Positions 37,246 to 47,201 of a stretch of 64,000 bases of DNA are shown one piece after another. This DNA comes from Candidozyma auris (taxonomy: Eukaryota > Ascomycota > Pichiomycetes > Serinales > Metschnikowiaceae). The DNA lies in assembly GCF_003013715.1 (NCBI RefSeq), contig NC_072813.1:434001-498000 (forward strand), written 5' to 3'. A model generated the notes under the pieces. It had not been told where the DNA came from, made no database searches, and saw nothing but the letters and a program-made list of their open reading frames with translations. The stretch's first letter is position 1. Each line of letters opens with the position of its first letter. Both the position numbers and the translations under genes were made by a program.

Positions 37246-39342
37246 TTACACCACTGTTGGTGCAGCTGAATACTCCAGTGATGATACCTTTGGATATGAA
37301 GCGACAGATGTCTCGCTAACAAATGGGTGCTTAAGAGCTTCCTGTGGTGTTAACCTCTCGAGCGGATTAAAGTTGAGCACTTTGGTCAAGAAATCAACGA
37401 GCAAATGTCTGTCATGCATCTCTCTGTCCACCATAGTTTGTGTCATTTTACGAGACGGCATCTTGTAGTTCAAGATTATGTCTTTGAGTAGACGATCACT
37501 GAAGTATACCTTGTTTGGCTGCTCAGCTTTAGTAGCCTCGTCCTTACCCTTCGTTTTCCTCAAGAAATCAAGGTAATCTTCGTGTGACTTAAGCTTGTAC
37601 TTGGGCTTGCCATTGGCATCTGGGGACGGTAGTTTCTCGAAATAGTTCATGGCGTTCCTTCCGACTTCGATCATGTGTCTTGGCGGGTTACCCAACATGT
37701 CCACAATCTTCCATATCTGATTATATTCCGAAGAGCCTGGAAACATTGGTAATCCAAGAAATAGCTCACCGACTATGCATCCCAAAGACCACATATCAAT
37801 TGACTCGGTGTATGGAAGTCCCAAGATCACCTCTGGAGATCTATAAAATCTCAGCTGTATATATGAGTAGATGGTTTGTCTTGTGAAGCAAGCACTGCCA
37901 AAATCAATCACTTTGATATCTGGTTTATCCGGCTGGCATAGCAAGATATTCTCTGGTTTGAGATCACAATGAATTATCTGAAGATTCTTCAACTGAGCGC
38001 AAGCTTCAAGAAGCTGCCTCGTGAAGGATTTGACAAGCTTCATATTGAGGCCATTGAATTGGTTTTGTTTGATGAGTTCATACAAGTTTGATGCCAATAT
38101 CTCAAAAACCAAACAAAGATGCTCTTTATGCATGAAAGTATCAAGGAGTTTGATAAAATTGGAGCTTGAGCTGTTCTGATTGAGAAATTCAAGAAGCTTG
38201 ACTTCTGAGAGGGATTGGTTGAGAAAGGGAGCACTCGACTTAATCACCTTCACTGCAACCACAGATTGATTGGCCAAATTTTGGCATTTCACAACCTGAC
38301 CAAATGTACCTGAACCAAGGAGATCGAGCACGACATACTTTCTGCCCTCTTCAACACCAAGCATATCGTTGACGTAGAGAATGTAGTCTGAGTCGACGTT
38401 ATCATAACCGTTATTGAACTTGGGCTCCAGTGGTTTCGTTAAAACACGCTTCGGGTTGGACGTCTTGGAGTACCGAAACTTCTGTGGTTGACACATAGAA
38501 TATGACTCGGTCAAGTAGACCGAAAGTGCATTCACTGGTGAGATATGCATCGAGTTGATCGACCGCCGTCTATACTTTGGCTGATGATGAATCTTTGGCT
38601 TGAGATCATTCTTCGATCGAATTTTAGTCAACCTTGGTGTGGTTTTTGTTGGAGGACCCGCTGGAGGCACGCCTATAAATGGCGCTGAAGGTGGAACGTT
38701 TACTCCGCTGAAGTACCGGGATTGAAGCGGAGTTCGCTGGTAAGAATTGGCGCCAGCCGCCACTGAAGATCTCCGAGCTGAATTGTAGGCCATTGACAGG
38801 GTAAAAGGAAGCGCATTTTGTGCTGATCCGGGAGGAATGAGCTGAGAGTTTGTGGTTGCACTGGAATGAAGATGCATTGCATTGTTGTATGGATTGTACA
38901 ACGGACCATCAACGGCAGCTGACATCCGTCTATCAGGCATGTGGTGGAGCAGCACCTCCTGGTTTGTGTAGTAGTGGTTGAATGGGTTATCAGCACGCAG
39001 AGGCGGGTATATTGTCGGCTGCTGTGAAGAGAGCTGTTGATCGGCGTTTTCATAGGTTGTCTGAAGCTGATTGTTGAACGGCTGTTTCTTCTGTTGAAGA
39101 AGCGATAGTTGGGGCAGGTGCTGCGGCAGATTGTTCATTGATCCAGCCAACAGTTGTTGGCCTAGCTGACTTGGCGAATACCAGGGGTTTCGAAACCCTG
39201 GCGATTGGTCATTTTCTGGCATCATGGTTCCACTGTTGGCCGAGCCGGGCAGACCCATGGCAGCACTTTTACCATACTCACCGGAGCCTATCAGCCAAGA
39301 GTCCTGGGGATTATGCCTAGAATAAGGGTAATTGAACGACAT
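37246..39342 (-). CDS. YAK1: Yak1 DYRK-family protein kinase
   Basis: From the first ATG the protein has 698 residues: a Gln/Asn/Pro/Ser-rich N-terminus, the Yak1-specific linker (SNPKRVLTKP, DSDYILYVNDMLGVE) and a DYRK kinase domain. The kinase has GSGTFGQVV, VAVKVIK, IHCDLKPENILL, DFGSACF and the YSY activation-loop tyrosines. Yak1 is a PKA-antagonised stress and filamentation kinase. Two CTG codons sit at serine positions of the family. One is residue 497 (37852-37854), the Ser of YIQ-S-RFYR, and the other residue 305 (38428-38430), the Ser after RVLTKP. Under the standard code the first would place Leu at an invariant site. They are the best evidence here for CTG-Ser decoding. Confidence 0.96.
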   Translation of the reverse strand: MSFNYPYSRHNPQDSWLIGSGEYGKSAAMGLPGSANSGTMMPENDQSPGFRNPWYSPSQLGQQLLAGSMNNLPQHLPQLSLLQQKKQPFNNQLQTTYENADQQLSSQQPTIYPPLRADNPFNHYYTNQEVLLHHMPDRRMSAAVDGPLYNPYNNAMHLHSSATTNSQLIPPGSAQNALPFTLSMAYNSARRSSVAAGANSYQRTPLQSRYFSGVNVPPSAPFIGVPPAGPPTKTTPRLTKIRSKNDLKPKIHHQPKYRRRSINSMHISPVNALSVYLTESYSMCQPQKFRYSKTSNPKRVLTKPLEPKFNNGYDNVDSDYILYVNDMLGVEEGRKYVVLDLLGSGTFGQVVKCQNLANQSVVAVKVIKSSAPFLNQSLSEVKLLEFLNQNSSSSNFIKLLDTFMHKEHLCLVFEILASNLYELIKQNQFNGLNMKLVKSFTRQLLEACAQLKNLQIIHCDLKPENILLCQPDKPDIKVIDFGSACFTRQTIYSYIQLRFYRSPEVILGLPYTESIDMWSLGCIVGELFLGLPMFPGSSEYNQIWKIVDMLGNPPRHMIEVGRNAMNYFEKLPSPDANGKPKYKLKSHEDYLDFLRKTKGKDEATKAEQPNKVYFSDRLLKDIILNYKMPSRKMTQTMVDREMHDRHLLVDFLTKVLNFNPLERLTPQEALKHPFVSETSVASYPKVSSLEYSAAPTVV

Positions 39343-40318
39343 GGATGGGCGGTAGTGTAGTTGAGCCAACGCACTACCTGGTGAATCAGTGTCCGGGGAA
39401 GTTGGGGTGAGGAGAAAGCAGGAAAGGGTGAAATGCAAAGCAGGGGGCTCAACTGGTGATGTGCTGTTTAAAATTCTTCGATCCCTGTCCCTTCTATATC
39501 CCGAACTGGCTTGTGGGCTCTTATTTGAATGACCACGATGTATCGGGAGAATTTAATATGGAGCGTAGTGCATAAGCCATGAAGTTTGATAGTGTGGTCT
39601 GGTGTTTACCGCTTTGAGCGACCAGTGCAGGAACTCTCTCTATGGTGCAAGCAGCTTGAGCTCAGGTGTGGTGGGGGACGTGCGAACAATTCCAATATCT
39701 TCAGAAGCAAATTGGACCTGAAATGAGAAGGTGAGATTAGGTGGAAGAGGTGAGAGTGTATGCTTACCTGACCACGGAGACTGATCGAAAGGCCAGATAT
39801 GATTTTATATAGGTGGGCAAATGGCATTGCATGCCTAGCGGTCGCAGTTTTCACCGCCGTGTGAAATACCAACAAATACGGAGGAGGGAAAAGGGCAAGA
39901 AATCAGTAATCACTCCCAAAGGCGAGACTGAAAACGAGCTGATTTGAATTTGCTCTTTTCGATTTCCATGAAGATATGGAAGCTATGCTAGATGAGAAAA
40001 AAGGAGAGTGTAAATTGTAGAGGAAAGAGATGTAGAGCTGGTGACCCCCTTATTTTTGTAGCTGTCATTTCGAGAGAGGTTACAGGAGGCAATTATCATG
40101 GTCGTGAATGATGGATAATTGGTGGTCCTTGCCCTTGGAAAAGCCCTTGTCCTAAGAAGAATGTGTAAGTTGTTGTAGTGCCCACAGCTCTGGCAGTCGA
40201 GGGCCATCTTGAATCCAAGAACCACTTACACGGTCGATTCTCTTTATGATTTGTATTCTGTATATGTACAAGATACCAGCGTTTCTGGCCCGTTCATTAG
40301 ACTTGTCATTATGTATCC
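39343..40318. other. Intergenic region: YAK1 promoter
   Basis: About 975 bp upstream of YAK1 and beyond the 3' end of TIM17, both on the minus strand. It includes CCCCT (STRE-type) near 40045 and several purine-rich stretches. No gene is supported; the ORFs (up to 89 codons) look random. Confidence 0.6.
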
Positions 40319-40777
40319 TCAAGCAGCCATCGGCTCCTCACCGTAAACAGGGGCGATAGCAGGCTGAGCCATAGCTCTTTGCAACATCATACCCGCACCT
40401 TCGATAATACCCAAGAAGCATGCACATGTGATGGCAGAATTTCTCGTGGCTTTCCACCCACCTCTGATCGCCAAAGCGCCACCAGTGAAGAAACCTGCAA
40501 TGATGGCGTTCCACGCATCCTCCTTCTTTCTGGCACCTTTCACAGCACAGTCGAAAGTAGAAAAGAGACCACCCCAAACACCGAAATTACCTCCAACAAC
40601 TGGAGCTCTGGTTCTTGCGGCGTTGAATGCACCGTATGATCTTTCTCCATAAGGAGAGTTACGGAAACCCTTGATACCGTGCCAGATCAAGCCACCGAAG
40701 GCACCCATGGCAAAGGCACCTCCAAAGTCGCTGACGATGACGATCGGGCAGGGATCTCTAGTGTGGTCAGCAGACAT
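40319..40777 (-). CDS. TIM17: Mitochondrial inner-membrane translocase subunit Tim17
   Basis: The 152-residue protein starts [20 protein letters not shown], the conserved acidic N-terminus of Tim17. Four hydrophobic segments follow, with GxxxG motifs, the [20 protein letters not shown] block and the conserved cysteines of DPC and FDC that form the intermembrane-space disulfide. Tim17 forms the lateral cavity of the TIM23 presequence translocase. Length is close to S. cerevisiae Tim17 (158). The C-terminal tail is short and Ala/Pro-rich. Confidence 0.98.
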   Translation of the reverse strand: MSADHTRDPCPIVIVSDFGGAFAMGAFGGLIWHGIKGFRNSPYGERSYGAFNAARTRAPVVGGNFGVWGGLFSTFDCAVKGARKKEDAWNAIIAGFFTGGALAIRGGWKATRNSAITCACFLGIIEGAGMMLQRAMAQPAIAPVYGEEPMAA

Positions 40778-41798
40778 GGTATTAAATCTATAACAATCTT
40801 TGGGAGTTGAATTTTTCTAACATCTTTTTTTCGGTCCTACTCAACAGTTCATGCAGGTGACAGTGACTACTCAATGTGGGACCCGCTTTTCAATAGCGTG
40901 TGATGGCCTCAAAAATATAGAAAGAAATGCAGAGAAACTTTTCAATTTGAAGTTTCTAGTTAGGCCCTCCTACTGTGCTGTTTAGCGTGAAACACTAGTT
41001 TTCGTACTTCTCAGTGTGCGAGTGATGGCTGCAAATTTTTCTTGTTCGTATGATGAGGATATTCTTGGTCCACTTATAAACAAATAATAGACTTTCTATA
41101 TCATTTATTTTGCAACTTAGTACATATTGAAATTAAGTTCTCACAATATCATACGACGTTAAGCGATACAACGCTATCAAAAGCCGCTCCCTTATCCCTC
41201 TTTCTTACGCTTAAGGATCATGCCAGTCGCTGTAAACACCTAAGAAATAGGTCTCCCTCGAGGTTCTTTTTTGGAAAATATCTGATAAAGTCTGCCCCCT
41301 CTTATTTCATCGCGTCTCCTCAAACGTTTGTTGATTGCAGAGATCGTGCAAAAAATATATTTCACAAGGATGTGCCGTGCGCCACCATTAAATTTGCAAC
41401 CCCTGACTACTGGTCAATTACCTTCACTTCATGAGGTTGTCGTTTTATCTCCTTCATTGATCATTTTTGAGGTGTTTTGGTCTATGAGCCAAGATTTATT
41501 TCACCCTTCGAAGTTTTGCAACATGTCTACAGGGTCCGATCCAACGTTATGGTAGTAATTCTATCTTATAAGCACAGTTGAAGCAGGAAAGGAAAGTTAG
41601 ATGGAATACTGAACCTGAGAAATGATTAAAGCATGGAGTTTCGTCATTTCTAATGTGTTGTTAAATTTATGAGCGATGGTGAGTAATATTGTTTTGCATG
41701 TTCTCGGCATTTTGCATCCATTCTTGAGAATGCACGATGCAGTTTATGTGTTGAAGTAGATTATCTGTTGTGTTTCATGTCTATTCTTTCTATGTAAT
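40778..41798. other. Intergenic region: TIM17 promoter and 3' region of permease
   Basis: About 1.0 kb, A+T-rich. ORFs (75 codons or fewer) have no gene character. No tRNA, repeat or clear regulatory palindrome was recognised. Confidence 0.55.
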
Positions 41799-43613
41799 TT
41801 ATTGTGCAATTGAGTTGGTTGCTTCTATATTATTTCTCTCATTAATATCTTTATCACTATGCTCTTTGCTTCCCTCTTCTTTTTTTGGGCTCAGGGTCCC
41901 CGTGCCGCTTGGTGTATGAGGGTCGTATGAGGCTTCTTTATCTTTCGTAAAAATTGCCTCTTCTGCCTCGCCAATGGCAAAGGATGCCGAGTTCCCCACC
42001 TTACTCATCGTCTGAAGCTCAAAGTAGTCCTCATCCAAGAGAGGGCCTGTGAACACCTTATTACCCCAGGTTTTGTACCCAATTGAGGACAAAGCCACCA
42101 AGAATAAAAGAACTGCAAAGGCATAGTTCATATTATACCATGTTAAGTTTTTGATAACCGGCGGCATACATAAAATAAAGATCAGAAGGAATACCCAAAA
42201 CACCGAAATACCATTTACTATCCAACCAAACTTTCGTAGCCTGAATGCCGCACCCTTGATCTTTTGTCTTTTATTTAACATCAAACAAAGAATGGGTATT
42301 CCGTTTGCTAAAGCTAGGGAGACAACTGACGCACCCATAAATGCATTGAATGCCGATGGAGATATGAGGGCTAAAAGAGAGAACACTCCACATACACCCA
42401 TCGACAAAAAAAGTGCGTTTTTGGGCACGATTGCATCTTCAACCGAGTCAACCTCAGTCCAGAGGGACTTGAAAGGAAGCCCACCATCTCTTGCAAATGC
42501 ATACGTTGATCTCGAGGCGGTTGTCACGGAGCCAATAGCTTGGAACAAAACGGTTCCCACGAGAAGGAGGATCAACAAGAACGAGACTATGTATGACTCA
42601 GTAGCGGTCTTGAAGATCAAATCTATAGGCATTATTTCAGGGGTTTCATCAAGAAGGATCGTTAGTTTCGGCAAAATGATGAGAAGAGGGATAATGAACA
42701 TGAGGCCCTGAAGCACCGCCATACAAATGGCACTTACGGCACCTCTAGGCATGTTTCTTTCGGGAGTTTTCACCTCATCAGTCATAGAAAATAGCATACC
42801 ATACCCTGTCAACGTAAAAGATGAGCTCTGAAAGCCAACCATGAAGGCTATAGGGTCAGGCCAACCTGATCTGGAGTTATCGAAAGTCGTTAAAGTATGG
42901 GCAGCTGAGTTGGTCTGTTTAGCAAAGATCAATAGGATTAGGTCGATTAGTATAACCGTGCCTATTGACCATACAATGCACATCTTGTTGATGTGGTCCA
43001 AGTAGCCCGAGAACTTGAAGTTGACAAAACCAACAAATGTAAGAATGACAAAGTATACACTTAACACCCAGAGCGTATCCTCTTTATAGTATACATCCTT
43101 GAGGCCAAATATGGAAAGAATGAATTGGGAACCGGAAAACATGATACTCACAGCATATGTCCAATTGCCAATAAGGAGAAACCAACCTGTGAACCAGGAA
43201 CTAATGGAAGAATACTTTTCATTGCTCAAAATAGCGCTGAAGTGATAAACACCTCCTGAAGTCGGATACTTCGATATGATCTCGCTGAGACTCAACACCA
43301 CGCATATGCTGAAGAATCCAACCACAAGCCACCCATAGAGCATGGTCACATTACCACCATCGATCAACAGGATCCACAACGTAGACGATAGCCCAAATGG
43401 CACACCAACAAGAGTGAAACCAAGCCCAATGATCGAGATTACCGTGAGTTTCCTCTCAAGCTGCTGCTTGTACTTGAAGTGCTCAACGTGCTCCTCCTCA
43501 TTATCATCCTCATGTAGGAGGTTACTGACAAATGTGGCCGGGGCAGAGTCACGAATAAGATTGAACCCGCTGGCATAGTACAGTTGTCTAGGAATGTTCA
43601 CGTCGGGGGACAT
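41799..43613 (-). CDS. APC-superfamily amino-acid/choline/polyamine permease
   Basis: The 604-residue plasma- or vacuolar-membrane transporter has about 12 membrane segments between residues 55 and 530, with hydrophilic ends. Motifs such as SEIISKYPTSGGVYHFSAIL, GFQSSSFTLTGYG, SMTDEVKTPERNMPRG and TASRSTYAFARDGGLPF place it in the fungal ACT subfamily (Hnm1, Uga4, Bio5, Tpo5). These take up choline, GABA, biotin precursors or polyamines; the substrate cannot be decided from sequence. Many CTG-clade species have several paralogues, so I give no symbol. Its 3' end faces the TIM17 promoter. Confidence 0.9.
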   Translation of the reverse strand: MSPDVNIPRQLYYASGFNLIRDSAPATFVSNLLHEDDNEEEHVEHFKYKQQLERKLTVISIIGLGFTLVGVPFGLSSTLWILLIDGGNVTMLYGWLVVGFFSICVVLSLSEIISKYPTSGGVYHFSAILSNEKYSSISSWFTGWFLLIGNWTYAVSIMFSGSQFILSIFGLKDVYYKEDTLWVLSVYFVILTFVGFVNFKFSGYLDHINKMCIVWSIGTVILIDLILLIFAKQTNSAAHTLTTFDNSRSGWPDPIAFMVGFQSSSFTLTGYGMLFSMTDEVKTPERNMPRGAVSAICMAVLQGLMFIIPLLIILPKLTILLDETPEIMPIDLIFKTATESYIVSFLLILLLVGTVLFQAIGSVTTASRSTYAFARDGGLPFKSLWTEVDSVEDAIVPKNALFLSMGVCGVFSLLALISPSAFNAFMGASVVSLALANGIPILCLMLNKRQKIKGAAFRLRKFGWIVNGISVFWVFLLIFILCMPPVIKNLTWYNMNYAFAVLLFLVALSSIGYKTWGNKVFTGPLLDEDYFELQTMSKVGNSASFAIGEAEEAIFTKDKEASYDPHTPSGTGTLSPKKEEGSKEHSDKDINERNNIEATNSIAQ

Positions 43614-44005
43614 GAAAACTGGAAGACTCTAGGCCAGGGGGAGGTTTTTGAAAATGAGCTTTATGTGGTAATTAGTAACCAAGCAGACCTGCTCTTAGAA
43701 ATGCGATATCTCGGTCTAAGCGCAGTAGCCCAATGAAGTCTACCTAAATACCCTAACGGTATGCATACTGATGTCATGAAATATTTTCAATGCATTCTTG
43801 AACTTTTTTAAAATTCTTCGTAGTCTATATGATTCTCAAACTGTCTATTTATTGAACACTTTTATGGTGAAGCCCGGCAACAAAATGAATCGGGCTAATC
43901 TGTCAGACGCAGGTATTGCTGCAAAGTCCGCAAGCGAGACAGGATATATTGTCCCTAAAACCTACCAACTGCATCAAGATCATGGCTCAATTGCCTTACA
44001 TTTCC
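43614..44005. other. Intergenic region: permease promoter
   Basis: 392 bp between the start of the permease gene and the end of UTP30, both on the minus strand. No gene, TATA box of standard form or repeat is seen. Confidence 0.5.
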
Positions 44006-44887
44006 TTATTCAAAATCGAATTCACTGCCGGATTCGTCTTCTTCAGCAGCCTCTTCTTTTTTCTTCATGACTGGCATCGCTATACTGTCGCTGGTTCGTA
44101 TAAGGACGCTGTGCAAGTTACTAAGCTTGCCAAGAAGCCCACCCACTGGCTTATACTTCTCGTCAACAAAGTACAGAATGACATCATTGATGTTTGTGAG
44201 GATCTCCAGTGTTTTCCAATCCGTGTATCCCACAACGACGTGGAAACAAAAGCCTCCTGCGGGCGGTATGTATGAAGTATTCCCAGTGATTGCTTTTACT
44301 TGATTTCGAACGTATTTTGGGTCGACACGGAGCTCTCTCTTGCCGTGGGTCCTGATCCCTGGTTCCGGCTTCGCCATTTGGATGATGTAGGGCACCTTCT
44401 TGTTTCTTGCGTAGAACTGGGGCCCAAGCACGTCAGGTAATTTTTTATAAATCCTAGCATCGGCGAGTATTACCTCATTTTCTTTGTAAAGCCTAACGAG
44501 AGCCTTCTTGCTATGGCCGAACAGTTTTGCCTTTGTGAAAGAGATAATCTGACGAAAAAGGTCTTCTGTAGGCAGCCCTTTCTTTTGTAGCTCGTCCTTG
44601 TAGAAGTTCACTGGATCATTTGTTATAAGGCAGATGGTTCTTTCGTCAATTTTATGTAGTTTATGAGTCAAAGGAATGATCCGAGGAGTGTGATCGTTCT
44701 CCTTGACTAGATGGATCTTCGTGTTGATGACAAGGTACAAGGCACTGTGATGGTCTTCGTCAGAGGCTTTCGCATGAGCAACTAGACCCTTGATGGACTT
44801 CTTGGCTTCTTCTCTTGCCTCATCTCCAAGAAGAAACATCGTCTTAGCGTCCTTGTGCTGAGTCTTAGGTGCCTTAGTTTTTTGCAT
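44006..44887 (-). CDS. UTP30: Ribosomal L1-domain nucleolar protein Utp30
   Basis: The 293-residue protein contains one ribosomal-L1-like domain (about residues 30-260; DERTICLITNDPVNFYKDEL, KLPDVLGPQFYARNKKVPY). A short acidic C-terminus follows. Utp30 is a non-essential 90S pre-ribosome component; its paralogue Cic1 acts on pre-60S and is longer (376). Size and the C-terminus favour Utp30, but a Cic1 role cannot be excluded. It is divergent from PPT1 across 142 bp. Confidence 0.8.
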   Translation of the reverse strand: MQKTKAPKTQHKDAKTMFLLGDEAREEAKKSIKGLVAHAKASDEDHHSALYLVINTKIHLVKENDHTPRIIPLTHKLHKIDERTICLITNDPVNFYKDELQKKGLPTEDLFRQIISFTKAKLFGHSKKALVRLYKENEVILADARIYKKLPDVLGPQFYARNKKVPYIIQMAKPEPGIRTHGKRELRVDPKYVRNQVKAITGNTSYIPPAGGFCFHVVVGYTDWKTLEILTNINDVILYFVDEKYKPVGGLLGKLSNLHSVLIRTSDSIAMPVMKKKEEAAEEDESGSEFDFE

Positions 44888-45029
44888 CTATCTCATCACA
44901 CTAACAAACCTGTAGGTAAGCCATACTTTATCGTCCCCTCTTACACTTCAGCCACACACAACCGGCTAGTACTCAAGATCGAACGGAGTTGAAGGTAAAA
45001 AGTTTTTTTTTACTACAACATAGCACGAT

Positions 45030-46013
45030 ATGTGGATCAATTTGCCAAACTTAATTGTTTCATATCTTGGATCGGGGCTTGGTAGCATCCAGGCACCGAT
45101 TGCAATGACCCCCTCATTTGTTGACAATTCCTCTACTGCTGATATCTCTTGGGGACCTCCTTCAAATTTCACAAAACCCGAGGCCGTCGTTATCTGGCAC
45201 GGGTTGGGAGACAATTTCAATTCGCTGGGAATGGTCCACGTGAAGAATATCATTCAACAGCTAATGCCCGAAATCTACATCCACTCAGTAGCAGTGGATG
45301 AGAATCCTTCTCTTGACGAGCGACGCTCAATGATGGGCAATGCAAACGACGAGGTTGATTTGGTTTGTGAAAAGTTGAGTAACGTACCTCAACTACAACG
45401 AGGCTTCGGCGCGATCGGTTTCTCACAAGGGGGACTCTTTTTACGAGCATTGATCGAAAGATGTCCGAACATCTCAGTGCTGACTCTTGTTACGTTTGGC
45501 TCTCCGCACATGGGTGTCTCAGAGCTTCCCTTGTGTGCTGATGAGAACGACTGGTTGTGCAAGAAAAAAAATGAGATTCTAAAGAGGCAAGTCTGGAACG
45601 TTGCTATCCAAAAGTCAATTATCCCCGCCCAGTATTTCAGAAACTTGGCTGAATACGACAAATACTTGGAGAACCTGCGCTTTTTGGCTGATATCAATAA
45701 TGAACGCGACGAAACGTTCGATACTCTAGCTAAGGAGAGGTTTGGCAAGCTCGAAAAACTAGTTTTGGTCAAGTTCTCGAAAGACACTACTTTGGTTCCG
45801 AAGGAAAGTGCATGGTTTCAGGAGGTGGATCCAAAGGAAGGATACATTGTTGATATGCGCCAAACGAGACTTTACAAAGAAGACTTGACTGGATTCAGAC
45901 GGTTGCACAAAGAGGACAGGGTTGACTTTTACACTATCGAGGAGGACCACATGAGGTTTTCTGACTCTTTCCTAGTGGATATCGTCAGCAAGTACTTCAT
46001 GAATGGGTTGTAG
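45030..46013 (+). CDS. PPT1: Palmitoyl-protein thioesterase (PPT1/CLN1 family)
   Basis: The 327-residue alpha/beta hydrolase has the PPT1 fold markers: VIWHGLGDNF (oxyanion region), the nucleophile elbow GFSQGG with Ser132, TFGSPHMGV, Asp252 in KFSKDTTLVPKES, and His307 in EEDHMRF. PPT1 removes S-linked fatty acyl groups from proteins during lysosomal/vacuolar degradation. The N-terminal 25 residues are moderately hydrophobic and could be a weak signal; a later Met (residue 26) is an alternative start. S. cerevisiae lacks PPT1. The CWF18-like gene follows after 77 bp on the same strand. Confidence 0.92.
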   Translation: MWINLPNLIVSYLGSGLGSIQAPIAMTPSFVDNSSTADISWGPPSNFTKPEAVVIWHGLGDNFNSLGMVHVKNIIQQLMPEIYIHSVAVDENPSLDERRSMMGNANDEVDLVCEKLSNVPQLQRGFGAIGFSQGGLFLRALIERCPNISVLTLVTFGSPHMGVSELPLCADENDWLCKKKNEILKRQVWNVAIQKSIIPAQYFRNLAEYDKYLENLRFLADINNERDETFDTLAKERFGKLEKLVLVKFSKDTTLVPKESAWFQEVDPKEGYIVDMRQTRLYKEDLTGFRRLHKEDRVDFYTIEEDHMRFSDSFLVDIVSKYFMNGL

Positions 46014-46090
46014 ATCAATTCCAAATAGAGTGGGTGCACTGGTGCACACATGCAACAAGAGAAGTAACATTCCTCTATACTCCTGCAATC

Positions 46091-46459
46091 ATGTCTGATA
46101 CGGTAGCCAAGCTAGCGGCCATCAGAAAACAACGAGATAGCAAGAAGTCAAATGATGCAGTAGATGAAATTAACTCCACGAAAGTGGAGTTTGAATCTTC
46201 ATCTGTTCCGGATAAACAGAGAGATGAGCCGCAGAAGGAGCCCTCTAATAAGTTCGAAGGAACGGAACTCAGTAAGCATTTGGTGAGAGAAGATGAACAG
46301 CATCGTAGCAGTACCAAAAACGCTACGTCAGATGGCCATGGCTATAACTCTGATTTGAAAGCTGACATTGCTGCCTATTTGGCCAAAGCGGAAAGGGGAA
46401 CGGAGAGAGCCATCAACAAGTTGATCTACGAGAAATACCAGAAAGACACTCACGGATGA
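46091..46459 (+). CDS. CWF18/CCDC12-like spliceosomal protein
   Basis: The 122-residue protein starts MSDTVAKLAAIRKQRDSKK and has a charged, low-complexity middle. It ends in the family helix SDLKADIAAYLAKAERGTER followed by AINKLIYEKYQ, which parallels CCDC12/Cwf18 (DLKRDV..KLEKL..RTQRAI.ELI). That protein is a small Prp19-complex/NTC-associated factor in fission yeast and humans and is absent from S. cerevisiae. The frame extends 19 codons upstream, but this Met has the better context. The homology covers only about 35 residues, so the call is probable rather than certain. Confidence 0.7.
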   Translation: MSDTVAKLAAIRKQRDSKKSNDAVDEINSTKVEFESSSVPDKQRDEPQKEPSNKFEGTELSKHLVREDEQHRSSTKNATSDGHGYNSDLKADIAAYLAKAERGTERAINKLIYEKYQKDTHG

Positions 46460-47201
46460 GGATAATGGACATCAAATTTGCCAGATTTCTTTATGATTCG
46501 AGGTAAGCAACGGAGATTGCTAGCATGTTCCGTTACCTGTGGATCCACACCAGTCGAAGTCAGACAAAGAAGCATACCTTACCTCAGAGTCTCACATTTT
46601 AATGATATATTAACGGGAATCGCCTTAAATAGTGGAGAGTCAGTTTGCTTGCACGGCTGCATCAATTGTCGAGTTCTTTAATTGGTGTCTTGAGAAGTAG
46701 AATCTACACGCCTCAAATATCCAACAGGGAGCACATCACGAGTGATATGCCCATGCTAATATACTTCCATTTTCTTACGATCAAATAAAGTATTGCAAGC
46801 CGTGACAAATCGAGCCAGACACATCTTTAATGATGCTAATACTCCACCATCCAAAGTATGGTTGCGAAAGGTTTACAGGACCAATTCCACTCGGACAAGC
46901 TGACCATCATGACTCAAAATTAATTCAATCAATACGATAATACAACAACTCATTGGTGCCACATCATCAAATATTGATTCTTATGAATCATTCTTCCAGC
47001 TTGTAAAAACCTCATCAGCACTTGCTCTTCCTCGCGTTGCTTTTCACAATTTAGAGCGCGCACCCTTCCCATTTCGGCAGTCAAGGACCTCCAATGAAAT
47101 CGCAGAATGGCGACCGACCATGGTGCGAAATTGAGTCCCGGAGGTGGTCGAAAAAAAAAACTCGTACAAGAGCTATCCTTAAGGTACCATCTTCTCTGAT
47201 A
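46460..47201. other. Intergenic region: ATP4 promoter
   Basis: 742 bp with CCAAT boxes near 46882, 46952 (reverse) and 47091. No gene is seen; the 67-codon ORF at 46478 looks random. Confidence 0.55.
47091..47095 (+). promoter_or_regulatory. CCAAT box, ATP4 promoter
   Basis: CTCCAATGA lies about 107 bp before the ATP4 ATG. It is a candidate HAP-complex site. Confidence 0.3.

Noticed and set aside
42151..42711. 186-codon plus-strand ORF inside the permease
   Set aside because: Antisense to membrane segments of a well-supported transporter; no family features.
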